Shown here: positions 32,313 to 39,870 of the stretch, piece by piece
Layout: the number at the start of each line of letters is the position of its first letter
How positions within the stretch are numbered: position 1 is the stretch's first letter
Assembly: GCF_008639165.1 (NCBI RefSeq)
Contig: NZ_CP029197.1
Span: forward strand, 7,196,001-7,260,000
Source of the DNA: Streptomyces venezuelae ATCC 10712
Lineage (GTDB): Bacteria; Actinomycetota; Actinomycetes; Streptomycetales; Streptomycetaceae
DNA length: 64,000 nt
Direction: 5' to 3'
Position numbers and translations under genes: made by a program
Notes under the pieces: model-generated
Databases searched by the model: none
What the model was told of the DNA's origin: nothing
Seen by the model: the letters and a program-made list of their open reading frames with translations, nothing else

Positions 32313-32968
32313 TGGACGAGACCCGGCTCCGCCGCGAGCTGCGGGAGGCGGCGCTCGCGCACCGGCCCGACCACGCCCGGATGCTCGCCCGGGTGGAGCG
32401 CGGCCTCGCCGCGCCCGAGCCGGCGGCCCGCGCCCCCCGGCCGCGGAGCCGCTGGACGGCGGTCGTCGCCGTCACCGCGGCCGTCGCCGGGGTCCTCGGC
32501 CTCGGCGGGCTCGCGGCGACCACCCTCGGCGACCGGCCCGCCGGGCCGGCCACCGGTCTGCCCGCGCCCGGCCCCGGTGCCCGGGCGACCGCCACGATCG
32601 ACCCCGGCAGCAACCGCTGGTGGGCGCAGAACGACCTCGCCCTTACGACGGACGCGCCGGTCACCGCGCTCACCGTCGAACTGCGGATCGCCCGCACCCC
32701 CGGCGTCGTGAGCACCGGCCACTGGCGCACCCGGCCCGCCGAGGACTTCACCGTGACCGCCCGGGACGAGGGCCGGTTCCTGGTCTACCGCTGGACCCTG
32801 AAGCCGGGTCGTACGGTCCCGCCGGGGCCGCATGTCTTCGCCGGCCAGTACAACCACGCCGAAGGGGTGCGGGACGCCTCGGGAGACACGTACACCGTGG
32901 TCCTGACGGGCGCCGACGGCGGCCGCTCCACCCTCAGCGGCGACTTCGGGACGCACCGCCCGAAGTGA
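32312..32968 (+). CDS. Single-pass membrane protein, putative anti-sigma partner
   Basis: A 218-residue protein with a short cytoplasmic head (1-48, RRELREAALAHRPDHARML), one membrane helix (about 49-70, AVVAVTAAVAGVLGLGGLAAT) and an extracytoplasmic beta-rich domain (RWWAQNDLALTTDAPV, GHWRTRPAEDF). This topology and its coupling to the sigma gene suggest a regulatory partner, but I see no zinc-binding HxxxCxxC motif of classical ZAS anti-sigma factors. The outer domain resembles a carbohydrate-binding beta-sandwich only faintly. Function unproven. Confidence 0.7.
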   Translation: MDETRLRRELREAALAHRPDHARMLARVERGLAAPEPAARAPRPRSRWTAVVAVTAAVAGVLGLGGLAATTLGDRPAGPATGLPAPGPGARATATIDPGSNRWWAQNDLALTTDAPVTALTVELRIARTPGVVSTGHWRTRPAEDFTVTARDEGRFLVYRWTLKPGRTVPPGPHVFAGQYNHAEGVRDASGDTYTVVLTGADGGRSTLSGDFGTHRPK

Positions 32969-32994
32969 CCCCAGGGCCGGAACGGCGCCTGGGG
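32969..32994. terminator. Stem-loop between convergent genes
   Basis: CCCCAGG-GCCG pairs with CGGC-CCTGGGG around GAA, with a single bulge, followed by a run of G. It starts at the stop of the preceding gene. Confidence 0.65.
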
Positions 32995-33004
32995 GGGGGC
33001 CGGA

Positions 33005-33487
33005 TCAGGCGCCCGTCGTGGAGCCGGGGCGCACGATCATCAGGACGACGACCACGGCCCAGAGGACGTTGAACATCCCGGTCGTCATGGACAGCCGGGA
33101 CGCGGTGGGCCGCGCCTCCTCCTCCGTGGCCGCGCCCTCGGCGAGGGCGAGCAGTCGCCGCTGACCCGGCAGGACGGCCAGGCCGAGCAGGACCGCGGCG
33201 GCGACGGTGAGCACGAGCGAGACGATCAGCCACGCGTCGGTCAGGACGCCGAGCTGGGCGCCGGTGGCGATGCCGAACACCGGCACGACGACCCCCGCGA
33301 CGGCGTACCCGGTGCAGACCCGATGGAGGAGCACGGCCGTTCCCGTCCCCTCGGACCGGCCGCCCCGCTCCTCGCCGCCGCCGCAGGCCCGGAGCGCGAC
33401 GCGCGGGAACATCGAGGCGGCCACGGTGATCGATCCGACCGTGACGATCGCCACCAGGACGTGGACGGACAGCAGGAATTCGGTCAC
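33005..33487 (-). CDS. Integral membrane protein, DUF2269-like
   Basis: A 160-residue protein with four hydrophobic segments (about 3-25, 52-72, 82-105, 133-155) and an N-terminal LLSVHVLVAIVTVGS pattern of small DUF2269-type membrane proteins. No function is known. It is divergent from the PadR-type gene, with only 95 bp between the starts, so it could be under PadR control too. Confidence 0.65.
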   Translation of the reverse strand: MTEFLLSVHVLVAIVTVGSITVAASMFPRVALRACGGGEERGGRSEGTGTAVLLHRVCTGYAVAGVVVPVFGIATGAQLGVLTDAWLIVSLVLTVAAAVLLGLAVLPGQRRLLALAEGAATEEEARPTASRLSMTTGMFNVLWAVVVVLMIVRPGSTTGA

Positions 33488-33567
33488 GGCGCATGCCTCC
33501 GAGAGCTCGGTGTATTGGTAGCCAACATATTGCCCACCTATACATACACGCCCTCCCTCTCGCTTGT

Positions 33568-33580
33568 GTAGGCTGCCTAC
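33568..33580. promoter_or_regulatory. GTAGGC-T-GCCTAC palindrome at the PadR start
   Basis: A perfect 13-bp palindrome ends 2 bases before the padR-type ATG, in a locally AT-richer 95-bp divergent region that also contains GGTAGCC (33517-33523). It is a good candidate autoregulatory operator and leaves little room for a ribosome-binding site. Confidence 0.55.
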
Positions 33581-33582
33581 CT

Positions 33583-33924
33583 ATGAAGGCGGATGCGGTG
33601 CGAGGGCACCTGGACGGACTGCTGCTCGCGGTGCTCGAACCGGGCCCGCTGCACGGGTACGCGATCATCGCGGCGGTGCAGCAGCGCAGCGGAGGCGCGC
33701 TCGAACTGCGCACGGGCACCATCTATCCGGCCCTGAACCGGCTGGAGCGCACCGGCCTGCTGAGCAGCAGCTGGCAGTCCTCCGGGGAGCGGCGCCGCCG
33801 CTGCTACGAGCTGACCGACGAGGGCCGGCGGACGCTCGCCGGCGAACGCACGGCCTGGAACGAGTTCACCGCGGCGATCGGTTCGGTCCTCAACCCCACC
33901 CCACCGCACGGGCTCGCCACATGA
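33583..33924 (+). CDS. PadR-family transcriptional regulator
   Basis: A 113-residue winged-helix regulator of normal PadR-short length: LLLAVLEPGPLHGYAIIAAV, ELRTGTIYPALNRLERTGLL and RRRRCYELTDEGRRTL. The ATG at 33583 fits the family N-terminus; the longer open frame upstream does not. No ribosome-binding site is apparent next to the palindrome, so a leaderless message is possible. It overlaps the next gene by ATGA, the usual arrangement of PadR with a HAAS-type membrane protein. Confidence 0.9.
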   Translation: MKADAVRGHLDGLLLAVLEPGPLHGYAIIAAVQQRSGGALELRTGTIYPALNRLERTGLLSSSWQSSGERRRRCYELTDEGRRTLAGERTAWNEFTAAIGSVLNPTPPHGLAT

Positions 33925-34658
33925 CCGCCGCGGACACGGGCGACGACACCGACCCCGCCGGCACCGACCCCGGCCGCACCGACCCCGCCGGCGACCCGCT
34001 CGCCGCGTACGTCGCCGGCCTCACCGCCGCCCTGCACGGGCCCGCCCGGGCCAAGGACCGGATGATCGAGGAGATCCGCGGCGGACTGGAGGACACGGCG
34101 GACGCGCAGATCGAGCGGGGCGTCCCACGGCGTGAGGCGTTCGGTGCGGCGCTCCGGGAGTTCGGGACCGTCGACGAGCTTGTCCCGAGCTGCCAGCGGG
34201 AGCTGACCCTCGCCCAGGCCCGGCACACCGCCCGGGTCGTGGCGCTCACCGCACCCTTCCTGATCGCCTGCTGGTACCTCACCGGCGCCACCGGCCAGGA
34301 ACCCGCGGGATCGGTTCTCCACGCCTCACGACTCCTCGCCGCGCATCTGTCCGGAGTCGCGATCGCCGCCACCCTGCTCGCCGCCGCGGCTCTGGCCGTC
34401 ACCGGAACCCTGGCCCGCCGGCTGTCCCCGCCGACCCGGCTGCCGGCGATCGTCGCCTGGACCGGCACGACCGCCGGAGCCGCCATGGCGGTGACGACCC
34501 TCGCCCTCGCCACCGCCGCCGCGCTCGCGACGAACTGGCCGCTGCTCGCCTTCGCGGGCGCGCTCGCGGCCGCCTCCCACGCCGTGGTGGCCACCTCGGC
34601 CCGCGCCTGCCGCCGCTGCGCGCGCCTGCCGGTCCTCGGGGTACCGGAGCCCGGCTGA
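33921..34658 (+). CDS. PadR-coupled HAAS-type membrane protein
   Basis: A 245-residue protein. An acidic Thr/Pro/Asp-rich head (1-27) leads to a helical HAAS-like segment (about 28-95: YVAGLTAALHGPARAKDRMI, EIRGGLEDTADAQIERG, AFGAALREFGTVDELV). Four membrane helices follow (about 110-125, 138-158, 175-198, 203-225). Proteins with this layout are encoded directly after PadR regulators; their molecular role is poorly defined. Translation is coupled to padR. Confidence 0.75.
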   Translation: MTAADTGDDTDPAGTDPGRTDPAGDPLAAYVAGLTAALHGPARAKDRMIEEIRGGLEDTADAQIERGVPRREAFGAALREFGTVDELVPSCQRELTLAQARHTARVVALTAPFLIACWYLTGATGQEPAGSVLHASRLLAAHLSGVAIAATLLAAAALAVTGTLARRLSPPTRLPAIVAWTGTTAGAAMAVTTLALATAAALATNWPLLAFAGALAAASHAVVATSARACRRCARLPVLGVPEPG

Positions 34659-34718
34659 CACCGGACGTCTTCTGCGTGGGACGTTTGAGAAGGCCGCCCG
34701 CTCCGTCACGATGAGGGA

Positions 34719-35141
34719 ATGAGCAACGGTTTCGCCACACGCGTCCTGGACGTCACCACCGGAGGGTCGGAGACGGTGTACGACCTGACCGGGGAGTGCG
34801 TCGCCTTCCTGGCCGAGGTGGCACAGGGACGGGGAGGCCTCCTCAACGTCTTCACCCCCCACGCGACGACGGGCGTGGCGCTGATCGAGACGGGCGCGGG
34901 CAGCGACCACGACCTGCTCACGGCCCTGCACCACCTGCTCCCCGCCGACGAACGCTGGCAGCACCGCCACGGAAGCCGGGGACACGGCCGTGACCACGTC
35001 CTGCCGGCCCTCGTCGCCCCGCACGCGACCCTCCCGGTGATCAACGGCGAACTGGCCCTCGGCACCTGGCAGTCGGTGTGCCTGGTGGACACGAACAAGG
35101 ACAACCCCGACCGCCAGGTCCGCCTGTCCTTCCTGGGATGA
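34719..35141 (+). CDS. yjbQ: YjbQ family protein (UPF0047)
   Basis: A 140-residue single-domain protein with the family signature HATTGVALIETGAGSDHD near residue 49 and conserved His and Glu residues. YjbQ proteins form compact trimers and have been linked to a side reaction that makes thiamine phosphate; the physiological role is uncertain. It is cytosolic, monocistronic and convergent with the CE8 gene at a distance of 29 bp, and appears unrelated to the surrounding sugar genes. Confidence 0.88.
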   Translation: MSNGFATRVLDVTTGGSETVYDLTGECVAFLAEVAQGRGGLLNVFTPHATTGVALIETGAGSDHDLLTALHHLLPADERWQHRHGSRGHGRDHVLPALVAPHATLPVINGELALGTWQSVCLVDTNKDNPDRQVRLSFLG

Positions 35142-35170
35142 CGGGGGCCGGTGGCCGTGCCGGAGAGACG

Positions 35171-36310
35171 TCAGGAGGGTCGGGTCGGGACCGGGTTCCA
35201 GTTGCCCAGGTACGTGGACCGGGTTGTGGACGCGGCCTCGGTCGGGCCGAGTTGGGGGCGGTTCTCCGGGACCGTGATCCGGGCGCCCGGGCCGGAGTTG
35301 TGGTGTTCGGCGAAGCGTTGTGCCTGCCACGGATGGGCGTCGCGCATGTTCGCGTACGGGGCGACGGCGTCGATCCCCGGGCCGAGGACGCTCTCCCGGA
35401 CCACGAGCGACGGCCGGGCCGTGAGGTCCGAGCCGGGTACCCAGGGCCGGGCCAGCTTGTAGAAGCCGTCCGGGGCTTCACTGGTGACCCGGCAGCGGAC
35501 GGCCAGGAAGCCGTACGGGTTCTCCCGGGCCGTCGACGGCGCGAAGACGAAGCCGTGCGGGGCCGCCGCCAGGTCCGGGCGGAGCAGCGTACGGAAGTGG
35601 CAGTGCTCGAAGACGGCGGTGGCCCGGCCGAAGACGAAGTCGACGTCGCCCTCGACGTAACAGTGCGCGAAGTACTGGCGGGCGAAGGCCGAGAGCGCCA
35701 TGGAGTCGGCGTACAGGGTGTCCTGGTGGCCGAGGAAGCGGCAGTGGAAGAAGGCCGACCGGTCGCCCTGCACCTTAAGCGCGACGGCCTGGGTGCCGGG
35801 GTTGCCTGGCAGGTCGGTGCGGAGGAAGTCGTTGGCGAAGGAGACGGCGTGCGCGGTGAAGCCGGCCGCCTGGACGGTGGTCGTGGCGGAGCCCGTGGTG
35901 CCGTGGGTGCCGCCCTCGGGGCGCGGTGTCCCGGCCGCGTTGGCGTACACCACGACGACGTCCCGGGGGTCGCCGCTCGCGCCGATCCAGGTCATGTCCG
36001 TACGGGCGGAGGTCACGGAGACGGTCTCCCGGTACGTCCCCGGGGCGAGCACCAGGGTCCAGCCGGTGCCGCCCGCGGCGGTGACCGCCGCCTGGACGGT
36101 CGTGTGGTCCCCGAGGCCCCCCTGGTGCACGTACAGGGTCCGCTCGGTGAGCCGGCGGGCGGGCGAACCGAACCGGCCGAAGGGCCGGGCCGGCGACGGG
36201 GAGGCCGCCGAGGCGGGGGCGGCGGGCAGCGCGAGGGCGAGCGCCGCTCCGGCGGCGCCCAGGAGCAGGGAGCGGCGTCCCGGGACGGCTCCGGTGGGGT
36301 GCGAAGGCAT
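35171..36310 (-). CDS. Secreted pectin methylesterase (CE8)
   Basis: A 379-residue exported enzyme that demethylates homogalacturonan. The N-terminus has a twin-arginine-type motif (GRRSLLLGAAGAAL) and an Ala-rich cleavage region near residue 36. The mature part is a right-handed beta-helix with CE8 signatures QDTLYAD near residue 196 and GDVDFVFG near 221 (catalytic Asp pair) and LARPWVPG (substrate Arg/Trp). It is the last gene of the pectin operon, 29 bp after the pectate lyase, and supplies de-esterified substrate for it. Confidence 0.93.
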   Translation of the reverse strand: MPSHPTGAVPGRRSLLLGAAGAALALALPAAPASAASPSPARPFGRFGSPARRLTERTLYVHQGGLGDHTTVQAAVTAAGGTGWTLVLAPGTYRETVSVTSARTDMTWIGASGDPRDVVVVYANAAGTPRPEGGTHGTTGSATTTVQAAGFTAHAVSFANDFLRTDLPGNPGTQAVALKVQGDRSAFFHCRFLGHQDTLYADSMALSAFARQYFAHCYVEGDVDFVFGRATAVFEHCHFRTLLRPDLAAAPHGFVFAPSTARENPYGFLAVRCRVTSEAPDGFYKLARPWVPGSDLTARPSLVVRESVLGPGIDAVAPYANMRDAHPWQAQRFAEHHNSGPGARITVPENRPQLGPTEAASTTRSTYLGNWNPVPTRPS

Positions 36311-36339
36311 GCGGGTCCTCCTGGAGGCGGGGTGCGGGC

Positions 36340-37650
36340 TCAGCAGGAGCGGCCGGCGCCCGCGCGGTGGTCGACGAGCGCGGGGACGGCCCTCGGGTGG
36401 TCGACCCTGGTGCGCAGGACGGGGGTCCAGCCCGCGTCGGCCCGCAACTGCTCCTCCGGGAACTGGGTGTTGTGGACGGCGAGCAGGTCGACCGGCCTGC
36501 CGTTCACGTAGTTGCCGACGGTGGTGACGGGCGCGTCCTTCCACTTCTTGAGGATCTTCCCGGCCGGCACGCCCCCGGCGAGGGTGAACGCGTTCTTCTC
36601 CGCGAAGAGCTGGGACTCCTGCCCGACGCCCAGGCTGTACGCGTAGGCCGAACTCGGCACGACGAAGTGGTTGTTGTACGCGTCGACCTGCCCGAACCTG
36701 ACCCGGGGCGCCCGCTCGACGACGTTCTCGAACAGGTTGTGGTGCAGGGTGACCCGCAGCTTGCCCCGGTCGGTGGCGCCCGCGCTGTCGCTGTTGCCGA
36801 TCATCAGGGTCTTGTCGTGGTCGGTGAAGGCGTTCCACGAGACCGTGACGAGGTCCGCGCCCCGCACGACGTCCAGTTCGCCGTCGTGCTGCTGGTAGAC
36901 CTCGCCGTAGTACGAGGGCAGCGAACTGTCCGGGTGGGCGCCGTCGGTGAAGGTGTTGTGGTCGATCCAGACATGGGTGGAGCCGTACACGACGAGGCTG
37001 TCGTACTCGGAGTTCCACGCCCCGGTCGCGCCGTCGGTCGGGTCCCACTGCGGGAAGCAGTCGAGCGGGCTCTCCAGCGTCAGGTTGCGGACCACGACGT
37101 TGTCGACGCCCTGCACCTGGAGGCTGCCGCCCGTGATCCCCGCGTGCCTGCCGACCCCGACGATCGTGGTGTTCGCCGGCACCTTGACCTTGATGGCCTG
37201 GCCCTGCGCGGTCGCGGACGCCGCCCGCAGCTCCTCCTGCGGGCCGCTGACCTCCTTCTCGTACCCCCACACGGCCGGGTCGTAGTCGGCGAGGTAGCGG
37301 GCGAAGTCGTAGCCCGGCGCCTCGAAGGCGCCGCAGCCGGCGGCGGTGGCGTTCAGCGTGCCCACCACCTTGACGATCCTGGGCTCGGAGCCGGGCACCG
37401 CGAGCGCGGCCCGGAACTCCTCCCAGGTGGCGACGGTGAAGACCCGGGAGGCCTCGGCGGCGGCCCCACCGGTCGTGCCGGTCCCCTCGGACGCCCAGCC
37501 GTCGCCGGCGGGCAGCGTGGCGCGAGCCGGATCGGCGACCGGGCGTGGCGCGGCGTGGGGAGCGGCGGCGTGGGCACCGGCGGCGGGGGCGGTGACCGTC
37601 AGGGCGAGGGCGGTCGCGGCGACCGCTCCCAGGCGGGTACGTCGGTTCAC
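36340..37650 (-). CDS. Secreted pectate lyase (PL1)
   Basis: A 436-residue exported enzyme that cleaves polygalacturonate by beta-elimination. A Sec signal peptide (about 1-29) precedes the beta-helix. PL1 signatures are visible: VWIDHNTFTDG near residue 229 (with the vWiDH motif), DHDKTLMIG near 278 and ERAPRVRFGQVDAYNN near 316 (the catalytic RxPxxR Arg). The GTG start at 37650 overlaps the CE12 stop (GTGA), and GAGGAG lies upstream inside the preceding gene. Confidence 0.94.
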   Translation of the reverse strand: MNRRTRLGAVAATALALTVTAPAAGAHAAAPHAAPRPVADPARATLPAGDGWASEGTGTTGGAAAEASRVFTVATWEEFRAALAVPGSEPRIVKVVGTLNATAAGCGAFEAPGYDFARYLADYDPAVWGYEKEVSGPQEELRAASATAQGQAIKVKVPANTTIVGVGRHAGITGGSLQVQGVDNVVVRNLTLESPLDCFPQWDPTDGATGAWNSEYDSLVVYGSTHVWIDHNTFTDGAHPDSSLPSYYGEVYQQHDGELDVVRGADLVTVSWNAFTDHDKTLMIGNSDSAGATDRGKLRVTLHHNLFENVVERAPRVRFGQVDAYNNHFVVPSSAYAYSLGVGQESQLFAEKNAFTLAGGVPAGKILKKWKDAPVTTVGNYVNGRPVDLLAVHNTQFPEEQLRADAGWTPVLRTRVDHPRAVPALVDHRAGAGRSC

Positions 37651-38471
37651 GGTCGGTTCTCCTCGAACTCGGCTGCGGACCCCGGCTCGGGCCAGGTGAT
37701 CAGGTCGGTGGGGATCTCGTCGGCCAGCCGGCGCGTCTCGCGCGGGGCCAGGACATGGGTGCGGAGCAGCTCGCCGGCGACCAGCCGGGCCACCTCGATC
37801 GCGCCCGGCGGGTTGAAGTGGGTGTTGTCCTGCTCGGTCGCCGTCCAGTTGAAGTACCTCGTGGTGGCCTCGGGCCCGAGCCGCTGCCACAGGGCGAGCG
37901 ACAGCGCCTCGACGTCGAGCAGCGGGACGTCCGACGCGGCGGCCGTCTCCCGCATCGCCGCCGGATACGCGCCGTGGGTGCGCAGGGCGGTGCCGTCGAC
38001 CGCGAACCTGCGGCGCTCGACCGGGGTGGCGAGCACCGGGAGGGCGCCCCTGGACCGCGCGGCCTCGACGAAGACCCGCAGGTTGTCCTGGTAGGTGCTC
38101 CACGGCTCGGTGTAGCGGGTGGGGTCGGCGACCTTCTCGTCGTTGTGGCCGAACTGGATCAGGAGCAGGTCGCCGGGGCGCAGCTCCTTGAGGATCGGGT
38201 CGAGCCGCCCCTCGTCGAGGAAGCTCTTGGTGCTGCGCCCGTTGACGGCGTGGTTGGCGACCCGCACGCCCCGGTGCAGGAAGAAGGGGAGGGCCATGCC
38301 CCAGCCCGTCTCGGGTGCGGCGTCGGCGTACTTCTGGGCGGCGGTGGAGTCGCCCGCGAGGAAGAGCGTGCGCATACGGGGGTGTCCTTCGGAACGGGCC
38401 GGCGGAGCCCCGGCCAGGGCGAGCGCGAGGCCCGCCCCGGCCGTGACCACCGCGCGGCGGCCGACGCTCAC
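37647..38471 (-). CDS. Secreted rhamnogalacturonan acetylesterase (CE12, SGNH)
   Basis: A 274-residue esterase beginning with a twin-arginine-like signal (VGRRAVVTAGAGLALALAG). SGNH blocks: LFLAGDSTAA near residue 38 with the Ser nucleophile, QFGHNDEK near 104 and DNTHFNPPGA near 217 with the Asp-His pair. Length and sequence match CE12 rhamnogalacturonan acetylesterases without the extra N-terminal domain of the paralogue at 26.9 kb. Both its start and stop overlap neighbours by four bases, so it is tightly coupled to the binding protein and the pectate lyase. Confidence 0.9.
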   Translation of the reverse strand: MSVGRRAVVTAGAGLALALAGAPPARSEGHPRMRTLFLAGDSTAAQKYADAAPETGWGMALPFFLHRGVRVANHAVNGRSTKSFLDEGRLDPILKELRPGDLLLIQFGHNDEKVADPTRYTEPWSTYQDNLRVFVEAARSRGALPVLATPVERRRFAVDGTALRTHGAYPAAMRETAAASDVPLLDVEALSLALWQRLGPEATTRYFNWTATEQDNTHFNPPGAIEVARLVAGELLRTHVLAPRETRRLADEIPTDLITWPEPGSAAEFEENRP

Positions 38472-39808
38472 GGGTTCTGCTGCTTCCACTCGGCCTGCGC
38501 CGCGTTCAGCTGCTCGGCCAGGTGGTCGAGGAACTCCTTGGCGGTGGACGTGCCGAGCAGGACCTTCTGGAACGCCGGCTCGTTCTCGGCCTTGGAGATC
38601 GTGTTCCAGTCCGGCAGGTAGTACGGCAGCTCCACGATCGTGGCCTTGCCGCTGAAGAGGACCTCGGCGCCGAGCTTCGTCGGCTCCGCCTCCTGGAGCC
38701 ACGGGTCCCGCGCCGCCTCGATGTTGGCGGGGATGGCGCCGGCCGACCTGTTCCACTTGCTGTTGGAGGCGTGCGAGGCGGCGAACTCGATGAACTTCCA
38801 GGCGGCGGCCTTGTTCTTGCTGGAGGAGAAGAGCCCGAGGCCGTCGACCGGGTTGGAGACCTGCACCCGGGTGCCGTCGTCCAGCGTGGGGTTGGGGATG
38901 CCCCGGAACTTCTCGGTGCCGAGCGCCTTCACATGGTCCTGGTACGAGCCCAGGTTGTGGTTGAGCATGCCGATCTGGCCGCTGTCCCACTGCGCGACCA
39001 TCTTCGTGAAGTCGTTGTTGACGTCGGCGGCCGGCGTCGTCCTCTTGAACAGGCCGGCGTACTTCTGCAGCGCGGCCACGTTCTTCGGGTCGTTGACGGT
39101 GGTCTTGTCGCCGTTCCAGAAACTCGTGATGCCGCTCTGGCCGTACATGGCGTCCAGGGCCTGCGCGATCGAGCCCGCGCCGCCGCGGATCGTGTACCCG
39201 AACCGGTTCTTGTCGGCGGCCGTGAGCTTCTCGGCCGCCGCGTAGAACTTCGACCAGGTCGTCGGCTCCGGCAGCCCGGCCGCCTTGAACAGGTCGGTGC
39301 GGTAGTACAGCACGCCGTTGCTCGCGGAGGTGGGGACGGTGAACAGCTTGTCCTGGCCGCCCGCCGACTTCACGCTCGCGAGCATGCCCGCGTTCAGCTT
39401 GCCCTTGAGGGCGCTGTCCTCGATCCGGGCGTCCAGCGGCTCCAGCGCGTTCTGCGCGGCGATCCCGGCGAGCATCGCCGCGCCGACCCCGCCGACGTCC
39501 GGCAGGGCGCCGCCCTGGATCGCGGTGTCGTACTTCGACTGGACCTCCTTGGAGGCGATCCCGACGTACTCGACGTCGATGTCGGGGTTCGCCTTCTCGA
39601 AGTCCGCGATGATCTCCTTCCAGACGTCGGTGCGTACACCGCCGTTGTTGTCCCAGAAGGTGATCTTTCCCTTGCCCGATCCCTCGGTGCCCTTGTCGCC
39701 GCCCGCGCCGCTGCCGTCGTCACCGCAGGCGGTGGCGGTCAGGGCGAGGACACCGGACAGGGCGAGGGCGAGGGCGGCTCTGCGCCGCCCGCCGGGGAAG
39801 ATGGTCAT
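38468..39808 (-). CDS. Sugar-binding lipoprotein of the pectin-operon ABC importer
   Basis: A 446-residue family-1 solute-binding protein with lipobox LTATAC (Cys28) and a Gly/Asp spacer, then KITFWDNNGGVRTDVWKEII and PTTWSKFYAAAEKL motifs. It is the binding component for the permeases at 43.6-45.5 kb, separated from them by three catabolic genes, an unusual order. Its ligand is inferred to be an oligogalacturonide or side-chain oligosaccharide from the PL1, CE8 and CE12 neighbours. Confidence 0.9.
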   Translation of the reverse strand: MTIFPGGRRRAALALALSGVLALTATACGDDGSGAGGDKGTEGSGKGKITFWDNNGGVRTDVWKEIIADFEKANPDIDVEYVGIASKEVQSKYDTAIQGGALPDVGGVGAAMLAGIAAQNALEPLDARIEDSALKGKLNAGMLASVKSAGGQDKLFTVPTSASNGVLYYRTDLFKAAGLPEPTTWSKFYAAAEKLTAADKNRFGYTIRGGAGSIAQALDAMYGQSGITSFWNGDKTTVNDPKNVAALQKYAGLFKRTTPAADVNNDFTKMVAQWDSGQIGMLNHNLGSYQDHVKALGTEKFRGIPNPTLDDGTRVQVSNPVDGLGLFSSSKNKAAAWKFIEFAASHASNSKWNRSAGAIPANIEAARDPWLQEAEPTKLGAEVLFSGKATIVELPYYLPDWNTISKAENEPAFQKVLLGTSTAKEFLDHLAEQLNAAQAEWKQQNP

Positions 39809-39870
39809 CGTCGGCTCTCTTCTCTCGGGGTGTTACGGGGAGTGGGGGTGTGGGTGTGCGGGGGCGCCGC

